From contig NZ_AEYF01000044.1 in the NCBI RefSeq assembly GCF_000292525.1, positions 496,001-560,000 of the forward strand: DNA of 64,000 bases. The letters are read 5' to 3'. Numbering within the stretch: the first letter of the stretch is position 1; each line of letters starts with the position of its first letter. The position numbers and the translations under genes were made by a program. The notes beneath the pieces were generated by a model. That model made no database searches, was not told the DNA's origin, and worked only from the letters and a program-made list of their open reading frames with translations. Source of the stretch: Rhizobium sp. CCGE 510 (lineage in GTDB: Bacteria; Pseudomonadota; Alphaproteobacteria; Rhizobiales; Rhizobiaceae). Below, piece by piece: positions 63,270 through 64,000 of this stretch.

Positions 63270-63282
63270 TGAACCGTTTCCA
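63270..63282. promoter_or_regulatory. LacI-type operator 1
   Basis: TGAACCGTTTCCA, matching operator 2 at 12 of 13 positions, with a central CpG typical of LacI-family sites. Lies 55 bases upstream of the binding-protein gene, so it would repress that promoter. Confidence 0.65.
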
Positions 63283-63384
63283 ACACGCATTGGGTAGCAT
63301 GCCCCTATGAATTGTCAAGATGCCTTTGATGAGGCAAGTAGCTCAAAGAAGCGGCAATATTCGGCTCCTTGGTGGCGTGTATGA

Positions 63385-63397
63385 TGAACCGGTTCCA
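63385..63397. promoter_or_regulatory. LacI-type operator 2
   Basis: TGAACCGGTTCCA, with the symmetric core AACCGGTT. It is 115 bases from operator 1. The two could be joined by a looping tetramer or serve each of the divergent promoters. The remaining 63216-63550 spacer shows no gene. Confidence 0.7.
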
Positions 63398-63550
63398 TTG
63401 AGTGACCCATTGCCGTCGTGCTATGAGAGATGGCCATGATGAGTGACGTGCCGCCCTTTGACTGGGGCGGCAAAGACCGTTAGCTGGAAGCCGCGGTCAG
63501 GCGCCCTCGGGCGTTTGCGAAGGCGAAGATGAAGGGCAACTGTTTCTGTC

Positions 63551-64000
63551 ATGTCGAAAGTCGGGATTAGAGAGGTTGCCACGCTTGCGGGCGTTTCCAC
63601 CGGCACCGTTTCGAGGGTTTTGAACGATCATCCCTCGGTGACCAAGGAGTTGCGGGCGCGTGTCACCGGGATCATCAAAGACCTCGGCTATATGCCCGAC
63701 CCGTCGGCGCGAAGCATGCGCAGCAAGGTCAGCCGCCTGATCGGCATCGTCATTCCGGATCTGACCAATCCGTTCTTCTCGGAACTTGTGCAATCGGCGG
63801 AACAGGCGGCGGCCAATCACGGCTACAATATCATCGTCATGACCTCGCTTGATCATGCCGCCAAGGAAGCCGATCGCATCCGGCAGCTGACGAGCCGCAA
63901 GGTCGACGGGATCATCCTCGTTCCGAGCAATGATTTCCATACGATCAAGCTGCCGAAGGGATTGCCGATCGTCGTCGTCGACCGTCTAATGCCCGGATAT
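63551..64000 (+). CDS. LacI-family transcriptional regulator (3' end cut by the window)
   Basis: 150 residues visible from ATG 63551; the frame is still open at base 64000. The N-terminal HTH is IREVATLAGVSTGTVSRVLNDHPSV, with the hinge helix in PSARSMRSKVSRLIGIVIPD and the start of the type I periplasmic-binding ligand domain after it (TNPFFSELVQSAEQAA, a conserved block). It is divergent from the ABC operon, with two operator-like palindromes in between, so it most likely represses the transporter until its sugar is present. Confidence 0.93.
   Translation, partial: MSKVGIREVATLAGVSTGTVSRVLNDHPSVTKELRARVTGIIKDLGYMPDPSARSMRSKVSRLIGIVIPDLTNPFFSELVQSAEQAAANHGYNIIVMTSLDHAAKEADRIRQLTSRKVDGIILVPSNDFHTIKLPKGLPIVVVDRLMPGY

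Overview
The window is about 61 percent GC, densely coded chromosomal DNA of a Rhizobium (R. etli / R. leguminosarum type). Pointers are a Mur-type Fur homologue, a PraR-type regulator upstream of metK, a DUF1150-hsp20 pair, dnaA next to rpsT, and the palindromic intergenic repeats typical of Rhizobium chromosomes. No rRNA, tRNA, CRISPR array or intact insertion sequence was seen. The window opens inside trpS and closes inside a LacI-type regulator.

1-13.6 kb is a housekeeping run on the plus strand: trpS, a universal stress protein, an Nfu-type Fe-S scaffold, tsaB-rimI, mur, a PlsC-type acyltransferase, miaB-phoH-ybeY-corC-lnt, praR, metK and trmB. The praR reading frame is broken by what looks like a one-base deletion in a T run. 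13.9-29.3 kb holds heat-shock and core genes: hsp20 with DUF1150 (an RpoH-like promoter followed by a ROSE-like RNA thermometer), grpE-hrcA, rph-VOC-rdgB-hemW, a saccharopine-dehydrogenase-like gene, dnaA with an 800-base upstream region rich in GANTC methylation sites, rpsT, an enoyl-CoA hydratase, mutM, ubiE and ubiB.

29.4-36.9 kb is the most interesting region. It is a plus-strand cluster that looks like a histidine-utilisation pathway but is not one: a HAL-fold lyase without the Ala-Ser-Gly MIO triad, a hydantoinase-like amidohydrolase, an N-carbamoyl-amino-acid amidohydrolase, a DUF917 (S-methyl thiohydantoin desulfurase family) protein, a TfoX-N domain protein, and a urocanase homologue without the family cysteine. 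Together they match, enzyme class by enzyme class, the five-step catabolism of ergothioneine (or S-methyl-ergothioneine) to glutamate, with release of trimethylamine, sulfide or methanethiol, CO2 and ammonia. This is inferred from family membership and motifs.

37-54 kb is mixed accessory and core: a VOC gene fused to the relic of an MFS transporter, a LysR gene divergent from two SDR genes, coaBC, a class II amidotransferase, pirin, a short transcription unit encoding a 23-residue peptide, a GntR regulator under a perfect 22-bp inverted repeat followed by a CynX-like transporter, a secreted S10 carboxypeptidase, a GFA protein, prfC, dut-GNAT, a divergent Lrp/EamA pair, dps and a LysE exporter. 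cysK follows. 55.3-56.7 kb is a less GC-rich patch with a structured non-coding stretch, a decayed gene with two in-frame stops and an unknown membrane/coiled-coil protein. The end of the window holds comM, gshB and a CUT2-type sugar ABC transporter divergent from a LacI regulator, with two matching operator-like palindromes between them.
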